Shown: one piece after another, positions 14,590-24,688 of the stretch | Position numbering within the stretch: position 1 is the stretch's first letter | Layout of the letters: each line of letters begins with the position of its first letter | From: Nostoc sp. UHCC 0702 | GTDB lineage: Bacteria > Cyanobacteriota > Cyanobacteriia > Cyanobacteriales > Nostocaceae | Assembly (NCBI GenBank): GCA_017164015.1 | Contig: CP071065.1 | Span: 5,904,091-5,968,090, forward strand | Length of the DNA stretch: 64,000 nt | Reading direction: 5' to 3' | Notes under the pieces: generated by a model | What the model was told of the DNA's origin: nothing | Seen by the model: only the letters and a program-made list of their open reading frames with translations | The model's database searches: none | Made by a program: the position numbers and the translations under genes

Positions 14590-16749
14590 TTATTGCTTGA
14601 GTGCTTTCATCGACAAACTAATTCGCTTCAATTTCTCGTTAACTTCCAGCACTCGTACTTTCACGACTTGTCCAACTTTCACAATTTTTTTGGGATCGTC
14701 TACGAATCTGTCAGCCAGTTGAGAGATATGCACTAAACCATCTTGATGCACACCAATATCTACAAACGCGCCGAAGTTGGCGACATTGGTAACGATTCCC
14801 TCAAGTTCCATCCCGACTTGCAAGTCAGTAATTTCCTTAATTCCTTCTTTAAAGGTGGCATACTTAAATTCCGCACGGGGATCTCTACCTGGTTTTTCCA
14901 GTTCACCGAGAATGTCACGCAGTGTGGGTTCACCGACAGTATCAGTAACGTATTTCTTCAGATTTGTCTTTTTGAGATTTTCGGCAATTTGTGTAACCTG
15001 ATTTAGTGGCACATTTAGATCAGATGCGATCGCTTGCACAACTGAGTAACTTTCTGGATGCACAGCTGTATTATCTAAAGGGTTATCACCACCACGAATC
15101 CTTAAAAAACCCGCAGCCTGTTCAAATGCTTTTGGCCCCAACTTCGGCACTTTCAACAGTTGTCGGCGATTTTTAAAAGCTCCATACTGATTGCGATAGG
15201 CGACAATGTTGTTGGCAACCGCTGCTGTAATACCAGAAACAAAGGTTAAAAGTTCTTTGGAGGCGGTGTTCAAGTCCACACCTACGTAGTTGACGCAACT
15301 TTCTACAGTTTCATCAAGCTTCTTTTTCAGCAGTTTCTGATCGACATCGTGCTGATATTGTCCCACACCAATGGATTTGGGATCGATTTTCACGAGTTCC
15401 GCCAAGGGATCTTGCAAACGGCGACCGATACTAATAGCACCACGCACCGTCAAATCTAAATCGGGAAACTCTTCTAATGCTACTTTGCTAGCAGAATATA
15501 TAGATGCACCGGACTCATTCACCATCACTTTAATTGGTTTACGGTCTATTGCTTGTAATACTTGCAATACAAACTCGTCTGTTTCGCGGGAAGCTGTACC
15601 ATTACCAATGGCAATTAATTCAATTTTGTATTTTTCAATCAGATTCTTGATAGTTTGTGCAGCTTTGGTACGTTGTTCCGCAGCTTGATGGGGAAACACC
15701 GCCTGATATTCTAGGAATTTCCCCGTTTGGTCAAGGGCTGCAACTTTGCAACCAGTTCTAAAGCCCGGATCAATCGCCAGGGTTGGTTTCATTCCCGCCG
15801 GTGCAGACAGCAGCAACTCTCGCAGATTAGCTTCAAATGTCTTGATTGACTCAATATCTGCGTAGGTTTTCTTTTCAGAAATGACTTCCCCCACAAGTGA
15901 TGTTTTCATCAAACGGTTAAATGCATCCTTCAACATCGCCTGATAAAAATCGCGAATTATCCGGTTTTTTGTTTTAATTTCCTGGGATTCTAGATAAGAA
16001 AGTACTACATCTTCATCAAAGGCAATTTCAAAGTTTAATACGCCCTCTGTTTCACCCCTACACAACGCCAGCATGTTGTGAGGTGCAATATTTTTCACCT
16101 TAGCTTGGTAGTTGCGGTACATCTCGAATTTAGTTGTACCTTCTGGATAATCACCTTTAATCCGGGAGACAAATAACCCTGATTCTAGAAGATATTCTCG
16201 AATATATGCCCGTAATTCAGCTTTTTCTGCCACTTCTTCCGCTAAGATGTCTGCTGCACCTTTTAGCGCTTCCTGTGGTGTTTTTATTGCTTTTTCTTCA
16301 GAAATATACTTTGCTGCTTCTTCTTCTAGTGAGGCTGACACAGCATTTTTCACATTCAACGACTTGATAAATTTGAAGAGCGGTTCCAGTCCTTTCTCTC
16401 TAGCTACAGTGGCGCGGGTACGTCGCTTTGGTCGATAAGGTAGGTATAAATCCTCAAGTTCAGTTTTTTGTAAACAGGATGTAATTTTGGTTTTCAGTTC
16501 ATCGGTGAGTTTACCTTGTTCAGCGATCGCATTTAAAATTACCGATTTTCGTTCTTCCAGTTCTGTTAAGTATGTATACCTATCAGATAAATCGCGCAGT
16601 TGAACTTCGTTCATCTCACCCGTGCGTTCTTTACGATAACGGGCAATAAAGGGGATCGTCGCACCCTCCGCCAAAAGTTCCAGCGCGTTTTGCACCTGAT
16701 AAGGTTTGAGGTCTAGTTCAGTTGCCAGTAGTTCAGGAATGTTCAGCAT
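14590..16749 (-). CDS. tex: Tex family RNA-binding transcription accessory protein
   Basis: A full-length 719-residue Tex. The N-terminal helical region opens MLNIPELLATELDLKPYQVQNALELL and contains IPFIARYRKERTGEM. A YqgF/RuvC-like domain follows with LAIDPGFRTGCKVAALD, then helix-hairpin-helix segments (NNIVAYRNQYGAFKNRRQLLKVPKLGPKAFEQAAGFLRI). A C-terminal S1 domain covers the last 75 residues (VGMELEGIVTNVANFGAFVDIG). Tex binds nucleic acid and is broadly linked to transcription and RNA metabolism. It is a housekeeping gene in an apparently single-gene unit. Confidence 0.95.
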   Translation of the reverse strand: MLNIPELLATELDLKPYQVQNALELLAEGATIPFIARYRKERTGEMNEVQLRDLSDRYTYLTELEERKSVILNAIAEQGKLTDELKTKITSCLQKTELEDLYLPYRPKRRTRATVAREKGLEPLFKFIKSLNVKNAVSASLEEEAAKYISEEKAIKTPQEALKGAADILAEEVAEKAELRAYIREYLLESGLFVSRIKGDYPEGTTKFEMYRNYQAKVKNIAPHNMLALCRGETEGVLNFEIAFDEDVVLSYLESQEIKTKNRIIRDFYQAMLKDAFNRLMKTSLVGEVISEKKTYADIESIKTFEANLRELLLSAPAGMKPTLAIDPGFRTGCKVAALDQTGKFLEYQAVFPHQAAEQRTKAAQTIKNLIEKYKIELIAIGNGTASRETDEFVLQVLQAIDRKPIKVMVNESGASIYSASKVALEEFPDLDLTVRGAISIGRRLQDPLAELVKIDPKSIGVGQYQHDVDQKLLKKKLDETVESCVNYVGVDLNTASKELLTFVSGITAAVANNIVAYRNQYGAFKNRRQLLKVPKLGPKAFEQAAGFLRIRGGDNPLDNTAVHPESYSVVQAIASDLNVPLNQVTQIAENLKKTNLKKYVTDTVGEPTLRDILGELEKPGRDPRAEFKYATFKEGIKEITDLQVGMELEGIVTNVANFGAFVDIGVHQDGLVHISQLADRFVDDPKKIVKVGQVVKVRVLEVNEKLKRISLSMKALKQ

Positions 16750-16988
16750 CGGGTATTTAAGTTGAAAAATTTACTCCTAGAGGTAATATGCTAGATCGTT
16801 CTCACAGTACTAGCACTAAGTGTTAAGCTTAATTACGGAATTCTTGCGTAAACTTGACTTTATGAGTCGTTTATTTCTATAGGCTGTTGTAGTGAAAACC
16901 ACCTAAGATGTAAAATTGTCCTCAATTAGAAAAACATTGTGAATCTGCCTGTATCAACACTTCTACTTTAGTTCAGAGGTTTGTAAAA

Positions 16989-17192
16989 ATGCCTTTGTTT
17001 TTTTTAGTTCCACTCTTCGCTGGTTTAGTAACTGGCTATTATTCTAAAAAATGTACTGACGAAATTGCTTATTTTACGGGTTTGTTTACAATTATCAGCT
17101 TGATTTTGAGTCTGATTTTAGCCCCTTGGCAGATCCAGCTTGTACTTTTAGTTTTGCTCATCTTTAGCTCTAACAGACTCTTGCAAGAATAA
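16989..17192 (+). CDS. small two-helix membrane protein, unknown
   Basis: A 67-residue, strongly hydrophobic protein with two or three membrane segments: FFLVPLFAGLVTGYY, then FTGLFTIISLILSLILAPW and IQLVLLVLLIFSS. A short polar loop SKKCTDEIA lies between them. The ATG is preceded by an agaggt-like weak ribosome site. I do not recognise the family. The gene is isolated between tex and a 740-base gene-free stretch. Confidence 0.5.
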   Translation: MPLFFLVPLFAGLVTGYYSKKCTDEIAYFTGLFTIISLILSLILAPWQIQLVLLVLLIFSSNRLLQE

Positions 17193-17549
17193 TGAGTAAA
17201 AACAAACTCAAGCTACTGGAAAAACTCATAAAAAGCAGATGATAACGAGTATGACGAACTGATTCTTCTTCTGGATGCAATTATTGAGTACCTAATTATA
17301 CTTTAACTCATGGCTTCATCACTGAAGCCACAAGTCTCACCATTAACTTGATAAAAAATCTGATTGGATCAATGAAAAGCTATCAATCGAGATAGACTCA
17401 AGATTTTTGCTTTCTCCATAGTTCATCAAGTGATTCATGTCCAGAATTACTTCTAATTTACTGGCGCACACTAGCAAACGCTAATTTTTAACTGTAATTT
17501 TCTGTAATATCAAGTTCGGCTAATTACTTACGATCTAGTCGGTTTGCTT

Positions 17550-17621
17550 GGTAATAGGTAATAGGTAATGGGTAATAGGTAATACTCAAAACCAATTACC
17601 AATTACCAATTCCCAATTACC
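17550..17621. repeat. inverted pair of heptamer arrays
   Basis: Five copies of ggtaata/ggtaatg are followed, after a 7-base linker, by four or five copies of ccaatta, their approximate complement. Together they could form a long imperfect hairpin. The rest of the 17193-17930 gap holds nothing I can support; a 68-codon open frame at 17703 lacks a ribosome site and protein-like composition. Confidence 0.65.
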
Positions 17622-17930
17622 GACCTCCACAGATATCATAAGTGTTTAAACGGACATGATATAATAGGATATCGCTATTATCGAAATTGTTGCATACTTT
17701 CCATGAAGCGATCGTTCATTATGCTTGATATTTCGTCAATCCTGAAAGCGTTAAAAGCGATTAGGGACTTCAAAGTAAAAAATGTCTCACTGTTCACAGT
17801 CATCAGTCATCAGTCAACAACTTCAAGCAGGATAATTTATTTCTTGGAGTTCCCTGAGTCCAGCACTGCCTTACCCTTGGGACTTTCCTGTGCAAGGCAG
17901 TGGCTCTGAAGTCTCAAATTGTATAATTCT

Positions 17931-20186
17931 CTAATAGCTGTTGAAGTTGCCCTTCTGACCGTTACCAACCATACCTAAGACATTCAACCGAGAAATTTTC
18001 AGATTATATAAAGTTGTATCTAGTACCGAAGCATCTGTTTGATCCATCTTTATCACCATCAAAATACCATTTGTGTGGGGTGCTAGTAAGGTAGCATCAG
18101 CCAGCCCAGCCAAGTGAGGAGCATCATAAATCACTAAGTCAAAGCTATTATGGAAATCTGCCATCAGTCGCTGCATCTTTTCAGACGAAAGCAATTTTGT
18201 GGGATCAGGTGGTATTGGCCCAGCAGTGATTACAGATAATTTGCTCATAGAAGGTAGTTGTTTAAGCACTTCTCCTACTGGCAAGTTTGTAGAAATTAAA
18301 TTACTCAATCCCCACAGGTTATTTAAACCTAATAGAGTATGAATCACTGGTTGGCGAAGATTGGCATCTACAAGTAGTACTCGTTGCCCCATTGCTGTAG
18401 CTATTTGGGCTAAATGCAAAGCAATTGTAGATTTACCGTCACCAGGCATAGCTGAACTAATGATAATCGAATTAATCTCGCGATCGGCATTCAGTAGTTG
18501 AATATTTGCATAAAGTACTCGCAAAGCTTCTAAAAACTTTGTGGAATAGTTGCTGTAATCTAACTCAGGTATGATGCTTGAGCTAGAAATACCCTCAGAA
18601 AGGGGATTTTGTACTTTTATTAGAGAAATTTCTGGGTTAAAGATGCGGTCTTGATTCTTTTGAACTTGCTTTTCAAATTGATTATTGACTAATAAGGGCA
18701 ATTTGATCTTTTCTTTTAAGGTGTGGACGCTAGTGCTTTCTTGATCCTTATGAACCTGCTTTTCAAATGGAATATTTCCTAATAATGGTAATTTGACTTT
18801 ATCTTTTAGGGCATCAAGATTATGGTAGGTATTGTCAAGTTTTTCTATCAGTAAAGCAACGCCAACTCCTAAAAGGATACTTGCACCTATTCCCAGTATT
18901 AAATTGCGTGATAAATCGGAAGAAACAACAGGATATTCGGGCTTCGTTGGTGCTTTAAGTAACTGCCAACCCAGTTCTGTCTGAGATATTTGAATTTGCA
19001 GGGTTTCGCGAGTAGATAAAAAACGATTCAGACTCTCAGTAGCAATCTGTAATGACCGCTGTAGTTCCGTGTATTTTCGTGCCAAAATTGGCCATTGCTT
19101 ACGTTTGAGTTGAACTTCCTGTTCTAATTTAGCCAACTGTCGGCTCTGCACCTCCAGAAGTTGAACTTGATTGACTACTTCTGCAAGTTTTGCATCCAAA
19201 ACGTACTTTGACTCTTGAAGTAATAAAGGTGACAAGCTTTGCCTTTTTTCCTTCAATGCTTGGAGAGTTGGGTTATCATCTTGGAAACGAGTTGATTCCG
19301 TCGCAATCTGAACATCTAATTGTCGGACTTGAGCAAGTAACTGCTGATACAAAGGAGCATTATTTAATATTGCCAACTTACCATTCTCTCCTTGTAAAAT
19401 AGCCAAATTAGCACGAGCTTGTGCCAAGTCTCGATCAACTATTTGTCGTTGTTCAGTTAAGGAACTAACTTGGCTACTAACTAATGTAAGTTGGGTATCT
19501 GGATCGGCAAAGTTGTTGTTTTGCCGAAACATTTGCAGTTCTTTTTGTAACCGATCTACTCGATTTTGTGCAGATGGTAACTCTTTTTCAACAAACTTAA
19601 TTCCCTGACGCAACTTAGTTTGCCTTTTTTCTCGGCTATAGTCTAAGTATTCTTTAGCAATTTTATCGAGTACAACTTTAATCTGATTTGGCTCATGATT
19701 TCGATAGCTAACTTGTATAATCTTGGTTTCCGCTAGACGAGTAATCGTCAGTGAGTTGATGATAAAATCATAGTTTATATCTGGATAGACAGCTTGCAAC
19801 TGTTTAACAATACTTCCCATTAATTCAGGACTTTTGAGAACCTGAATTTGACTTTCGTAATCTAGACTAGACTGACTTAAGTTAGCATCTTTAACAACAT
19901 CGACCGTTTTGATATCATCATTAACAGGTTCCACTAACAATTGAAAATTGCCTTCGTATTCTGGTTGCTTTGGGTTCAAGATTAAGGTGACAACAACTGT
20001 TGCCATCATAGTAATACTAACCCCTGCAATGACAATTGCTCGTCTTCGCACAACACCAAGAAATTCTTTTAAACTCCAGTCATCTCCTTGTGCTTCATTC
20101 CATGAAACAGGTTGATTCTGAACAAATGGAGGTACAGAGTTATTACTGCGATCAGAATTTGAGGGTTGAAAAGAATAATTTTCCAT
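17931..20186 (-). CDS. polysaccharide co-polymerase / tyrosine autokinase (Wzc-like)
   Basis: A 751-residue fusion of a Wzz chain-length domain and a BY-kinase, which would control polymer length and export in the cytoplasmic membrane. TM1 is near residues 49-70 and TM2 near 427-449, with long periplasmic coiled coils between. The kinase carries Walker A (AMPGDGKSTIALHLA, about 573-587), Walker A' (VLLVDANLRQP) and Walker B (LVIYDAP). The linker after TM2 contains a tandem duplication of about 30 residues (the LKxKxKLPLL...FEKQV motif twice). The C-terminus ends GNFNSY and lacks the usual tyrosine cluster, keeping one Tyr at the very end. It faces away from the large glycan locus across 2.3 kb. 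Confidence 0.9.
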   Translation of the reverse strand: MENYSFQPSNSDRSNNSVPPFVQNQPVSWNEAQGDDWSLKEFLGVVRRRAIVIAGVSITMMATVVVTLILNPKQPEYEGNFQLLVEPVNDDIKTVDVVKDANLSQSSLDYESQIQVLKSPELMGSIVKQLQAVYPDINYDFIINSLTITRLAETKIIQVSYRNHEPNQIKVVLDKIAKEYLDYSREKRQTKLRQGIKFVEKELPSAQNRVDRLQKELQMFRQNNNFADPDTQLTLVSSQVSSLTEQRQIVDRDLAQARANLAILQGENGKLAILNNAPLYQQLLAQVRQLDVQIATESTRFQDDNPTLQALKEKRQSLSPLLLQESKYVLDAKLAEVVNQVQLLEVQSRQLAKLEQEVQLKRKQWPILARKYTELQRSLQIATESLNRFLSTRETLQIQISQTELGWQLLKAPTKPEYPVVSSDLSRNLILGIGASILLGVGVALLIEKLDNTYHNLDALKDKVKLPLLGNIPFEKQVHKDQESTSVHTLKEKIKLPLLVNNQFEKQVQKNQDRIFNPEISLIKVQNPLSEGISSSSIIPELDYSNYSTKFLEALRVLYANIQLLNADREINSIIISSAMPGDGKSTIALHLAQIATAMGQRVLLVDANLRQPVIHTLLGLNNLWGLSNLISTNLPVGEVLKQLPSMSKLSVITAGPIPPDPTKLLSSEKMQRLMADFHNSFDLVIYDAPHLAGLADATLLAPHTNGILMVIKMDQTDASVLDTTLYNLKISRLNVLGMVGNGQKGNFNSY

Positions 20187-21127
20187 CTCTTATTAATATT
20201 TTGTAATACAAAAGGCAAAATTTGTACATGCAGTTTGTATGAATGCACATTAGCTTAACAGCTTTTAAAAGCTGAGGTCACTTAAGTGAAAATACAAGAC
20301 ACTGTTTCTTGACAATTATAGAAGGTTCAGAATTGAGGTGTTAATAGCCGTTTCACGCCAAAGTGAGATACTTCAACGTATCAGACTTATACACAAAGTG
20401 GTAAGGGTATACTTTTAACGGGCTGTCCTTTCCTAGGTGAGCGCCTTGCTCAAAGCAGCTTATCGTACTGTACACCAGAAGCCGTAGATTCTCCTAGACC
20501 AGCTTCTGGCAGATTAGGGTAGAGTGCCCACTCGCCGCACTCCTTCTGAAAACCCGCAAGTTATGCCGTTTTACTTTAATTTTGATACAAATAGGCAGCT
20601 CTTGAGCAAGGAAGCATGGGTGAAAGAATTTGTATCAGTGGTATTAGCCGTCGCCATGAATGGAAAGCATTGCTGGACTAATCTCATTACCTTCTCCCAA
20701 GCCCCTACGGTGAGACTCCCTCGCTCTAGTGAAGAAAGTTAAAGAAAGTATGAAGTATTTTTAGCATAAGCGTTGCGCGAGTCTTCTCCTAAGATGAAAC
20801 ATAATCATGCAAACGAGCGTCACGAGTGTTCGGACTTCCCAAAGGCTAGGATGAGGCTCGTCCTTAGAGGTTGTTTGGAAAGTCATAAAGTATATTAAAA
20901 ACCCCTCTCCAATCCTCTCCCCGAAACGGAGCTATGCATTACCCACATCTTTCATTACAATCTTGAAACCCCGGTATTATAACCATCTTGGAGGCTGAGG
21001 GGTTAGGCATACTTGACAAATTCGCACTTAATATTCTCGCTAAAACTGGGTTTTTATTGAGAATTAAAGACGAACTAATCAGGTTTAGAGGATGTCTTTT
21101 AAGTATAGGGCGAATATAATTCGCTAC

Positions 21128-21312
21128 TACACAAACGCGCGTCCGCCTACCCTAAGAAAGCGGGAACACCTACCCTGCGGGAAGGGCTTCGCCCAACGGT
21201 GAACGGGAACAGCGAAGCCGAACGCGGAAAACGCGAAAAAATAAGGATTTTTAACCCACGTTCGCCCTTGGCGTTCCCGTTCGCGTAAGCGTCTCCGAAG
21301 GAGAAGGGTAGG
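21128..21312. repeat. GC-rich dispersed repeat block with inverted ends
   Basis: A segment starting cgcgcgtccgcctaccct and ending gaagggtaggtggg, with internal gcgttcccgttcgcgtaagc and gtctccgaaggagaag motifs. These are familiar cyanobacterial repeat cores. Its base composition contrasts sharply with the AT-rich flanks. Confidence 0.6.
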
Positions 21313-21454
21313 TGGGTTTTGTATGTGTAGCCGCGACTTCTAGTCGCTGGGGTTAGTGTTAAATTAGACTTCTAAGAAATCTTCTTAGAAAAAACGTGAG
21401 TCAATACTCTCACAAATGTTGAGAAAGACCTGGGTAATGGATAGCCGAAACGGA

Positions 21455-21510
21455 GAGAGGCTTTGAATTCCCCCTTCCCGCGTCGGGAAGGGGGTTAGGG
21501 GGTTAGGTCT
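21455..21510. repeat. dispersed C-rich hairpin repeat, copy 2 (inverted)
   Basis: Perfect 11-bp arms cccccttcccg / cgggaaggggg (21470-21480 and 21484-21494), flanked by ggagagaggctttg and ggttagggggttagg. It is the reverse complement of the repeat at 9868-9931. Confidence 0.7.
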
Positions 21511-22527
21511 TTGATGACTTTGATGTTTCGCATAATACTTTTCAAATATCCTCTTAGACATTGCTGAGTTAATTATCTTGCACATTTTTTTCAATATCTT
21601 CTAAGTATCTCAAATTAGTAGCTAATTTAATATCAATATTTTGACTTTGCTTTCTGGTAGTAAATAAATAATTTATAACTGCTTCAATAAAGAATATTCT
21701 GGATGTATAAATATAAAATTTCAATGCTAAATGAATTGCAAATATCAGTCTATATCTAGAGTTAAAAGTATTTTTATTAATAATAATTATTTTTAATTTT
21801 TTTATTTAAAATATCAATAAATAGCTAATTATTAGTAATCAGCATAGGTAGGAAGATATACTGGTTCCAATTTCTATTTTGTGAAGATAAAGTTTAAAGA
21901 TATACTACTAAAATGAATTTTTGATAAAGTACAACTGTTAACTTTGAAACATGGTATTCTAGAACTCGAAATTACATGTACTAAAATAGTAGGGGAATAA
22001 TACTCTCGCTAAAAATTACATGCAATCAAAACAAGTAAGCAAAAACAAGGTGAAAAAACAGCAAATAGGCTAATAATAATCGTAAATTCCGAATTTCTCA
22101 AATAAATTTCAGTATTAATGCGAAATAGTGGTAATCTCTATAGAAGTAATTCCTTGGGCATCAAAAAATTTTTCCTATAAGCCTGTAGATCAGCTTGCTG
22201 TAAGGAAGGTTTAATCCCTAGCAAAAAGCTGTTCATCGCTACTCAAACTTCTTTTCCTCCTCGTTGTGTTCCCGTGTCCAAAGGAAGTACATCAATTAAA
22301 GCAAACAAGTGGATAGCTAGTACTAATCACCTAGTTGCCAGTGAGGCTCGTGTAAGTATACACAATCTCAGTCAAGATAGTTGTATAGCAGGTGATTAAT
22401 ACATTAAACCTGGATTCAGATTGAAAATTGTTATCAATACCAGGTGTGTTTGTCATGGAAATTAATGCTTTAAGCAGTTGGGTAGTATTTTCAATAAAAC
22501 TTCTAAATTTAAACCAGGATAGAGACG

Positions 22528-23877
22528 ATGAGACTTAATCAATGGATTAATCACAAATTGTTGCAATCCATTTCTACTCGTTCAGAAATTAAGAATGAGC
22601 ATTCATTTAAAACTCAGGAATCAATTAAATTGTCTGTAGTCACTCAGTTTTTTCCCCCAGACTATGCAGCTACAGGACAATTGATTGAGGAACTTGTGAA
22701 ACAATTAGGCCAGCAAGGGGTAGATGTTGAGGTGTTTACCAGTCAGCCTGGATATGCATTTCAATCTCATACGGCTCCAGCTGTTGAACGCACAGAGAGA
22801 ATCCGGATTCAGCGATCGCGCACTGCCCAACTTTGGCCAGGAAGGATTCGTGGTAAAGCTATTAATGGCGTTCTATACACCTTGCGTGCTGTACTCTATC
22901 TATTTAGAGCTTGGCGTCGCAGAAATGTATTGTTGCTGACTACCGCTCCCCCGTTTTTACCAATTATCGGATACTTGGCTTATACCTTGTTCCGGTTACC
23001 TTATGTTTGCATCCTGTATGATCTCTATCCGGATATTGCGATCGCTCTGGGAGTAGTTTCAAAGGATAGCTGGTTGGTACAATTGTGGCGTGCTATCAAC
23101 AGGCGAGTTTGGCTCAACGCCAAGGGAATTATAGTTCTCAGTCCAGCGATGAAACAGCGGGTAGTTGCCAATTGTCCGCAAATAGCCGATAAGATTTCTG
23201 TAATCCACAGTTGGGCTAACCCTGATTTGATTGTGCCAATTACCAAGCAAGAGAACTGGTTTGCTTGGAAGCATAACTTGGTTAACACATTCACTGTTCT
23301 CTATTCTGGCAATATGGGTCGCTGTCATGACATTGACACCATGCTAGAAGCTGCCAAGGAACTGCAAGACGAGCCAATTCACTTTGTATGTATTGGTGGT
23401 GGAGCCAAACGTGATGAGTTAATTAAAGAAGTAAATCGATTAGGGCTGAATAATTTCACATTTTTACCATATCAAGACAAGCAGGTACTACCCTATTCCC
23501 TGACAGCTTGCGATTTGTCACTAGTGAGTGTGGATGAATCTACGGAGGGCTTAGTTGTTCCTAGTAAGCTTTACTCAGCTTTAGCATCTGGACGACCAGT
23601 GGCAGTGATTTGTTCACCATATTCATACTTAAGACAACTAATTGCCGAAGCTGACTGTGGTGGCACATTTGATAATGGAGACAGTCATAGTCTAGCTCAA
23701 TTTATTCGTTTGCTCAGTCGTGATCCCCAGCTTGGGGAACGAATGGGTAAAGCAGGTCGTCAGTACTTGCGATCGCATTTCACACCTAAAGTTATTTCTC
23801 AACAATACCTTGATGTCTTACAGCAAGCGATATTGCCTGATGAGATCATAACTATGTCTCAAAGCCAGACAAAATAA
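22528..23877 (+). CDS. glycosyltransferase family 4 (WcaI/WbuB-like)
   Basis: A 449-residue GT-B enzyme, first rightward gene of the glycan locus. The N-terminal Rossmann half has VVTQFFPPDYAATGQLIEELVKQL (about residues 38-61). The donor half has VLYSGNMGRCHDIDTMLEAAKEL, FLPYQDKQVLPYSLTACDLSLVSV and a final acidic block near VPSKLYSALASGRPVAVICS. About 35 extra residues precede the fold, with no signal character. It is likely an early-acting or side-chain transferase on a lipid-linked intermediate at the inner face of the membrane. Donor and acceptor are not readable from sequence. Confidence 0.85.
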   Translation: MRLNQWINHKLLQSISTRSEIKNEHSFKTQESIKLSVVTQFFPPDYAATGQLIEELVKQLGQQGVDVEVFTSQPGYAFQSHTAPAVERTERIRIQRSRTAQLWPGRIRGKAINGVLYTLRAVLYLFRAWRRRNVLLLTTAPPFLPIIGYLAYTLFRLPYVCILYDLYPDIAIALGVVSKDSWLVQLWRAINRRVWLNAKGIIVLSPAMKQRVVANCPQIADKISVIHSWANPDLIVPITKQENWFAWKHNLVNTFTVLYSGNMGRCHDIDTMLEAAKELQDEPIHFVCIGGGAKRDELIKEVNRLGLNNFTFLPYQDKQVLPYSLTACDLSLVSVDESTEGLVVPSKLYSALASGRPVAVICSPYSYLRQLIAEADCGGTFDNGDSHSLAQFIRLLSRDPQLGERMGKAGRQYLRSHFTPKVISQQYLDVLQQAILPDEIITMSQSQTK

Positions 23878-24066
23878 TGGGAATTGAGCTTTGAAGTTAT
23901 AAGACTTTAGCAGATATCAACAGCACAACCAGTCCTGCAAGCTAAGTTATATTGAAAATAAACTTAATTCAGTGAGAATTATACCTATTGGCTTATTTTG
24001 CAAAGACAAAAATTTCCCATTACTTGCAGTTTTTTCACATCATTCAGGAGGGATTAATATAAAACT

Positions 24067-24135
24067 CAGAGAAAGTATTTACCAGTATAAATAGTGTTAA
24101 AGATTGCTATTTCAAATTTGGTAATACTTTCTCTG
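24067..24135. repeat. long intergenic inverted repeat
   Basis: Arms cagagaaagtatttacca (24067-24084) and tggtaatactttctctg (24119-24135) pair with a single bulge across a 34-base loop. It lies in an otherwise featureless AT-rich gap of about 800 bases. It could be a terminator-like structure, a small RNA or a miniature element. Confidence 0.6.
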
Positions 24136-24688
24136 TACTGTAATTTACAATCAATGGAAATACTAACTTTTTTCCAAAAATTGCTTCTGTAGAAGATAGA
24201 CTGTTTGCTAGAACCAAGTACAAATGCTGACTTAAAATTCAAGGCAACTTTATTTGTAGCAGTATTTAATTAAAATTAATGTTTACAGCATAAATCATAT
24301 GTAATTGCACTAATTAAAATCAAGTTATTTATTTTTTCTTATATTGTTTTGAAGAAATCTTCATGAATACTTATCAAACATGCCCTTGTAAATTTGAATT
24401 TAAATATTCTGTTAATTTTGCTGAAAAAAACAATACAGTGTCAAAATATGTTATGATTTGCCTATCCGTCAAAAATTAAATATCACCAATTACTAAAAAT
24501 TCAAATAATATGCTAAAGCCAAATAATTTTGCTTTACACACCTGATTCATTCACCAAAAAAATTTTGATCATAGCAAAAAAATAGTCTCTGTTTATACAA
24601 TTTTTTTAAATACAAAAACTAGAAAAACAGAGTTAACAATTTAATTACTCTAATTTTATTAGCTCTAAATTTTAGGAGTTGGGCTTTG

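Larger units (their letters stand above)
20187..22527. other. 2.3-kb gene-free intergenic region between divergent EPS genes
   Basis: I find no supportable gene. Contents are an 8-bp-armed hairpin (ccagaagc...gcttctgg, about 20477-20510), a C-rich repeat fragment near 20895-20935, a GC-rich repeat block (21128-21312), the second copy of the 9868-type repeat (21455-21510) and an AT-rich stretch (21590-22520) leading to the first glycosyltransferase. The divergent promoters of the Wzc-like kinase and the rightward locus must lie here. A 72-codon frame at 20524 looks spurious. Confidence 0.6.

Noticed and set aside
17703..17909. 68-residue plus-strand frame before the Wzc-like gene
   Set aside because: No ribosome site, composition unlike a protein, and it is interrupted by repeat-like sequence such as cagtcatcagtcatcagtca.
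20524..20742. 72-residue frame in the 2.3-kb gap
   Set aside because: No ribosome site or recognisable motif; it lies among degenerate repeats.
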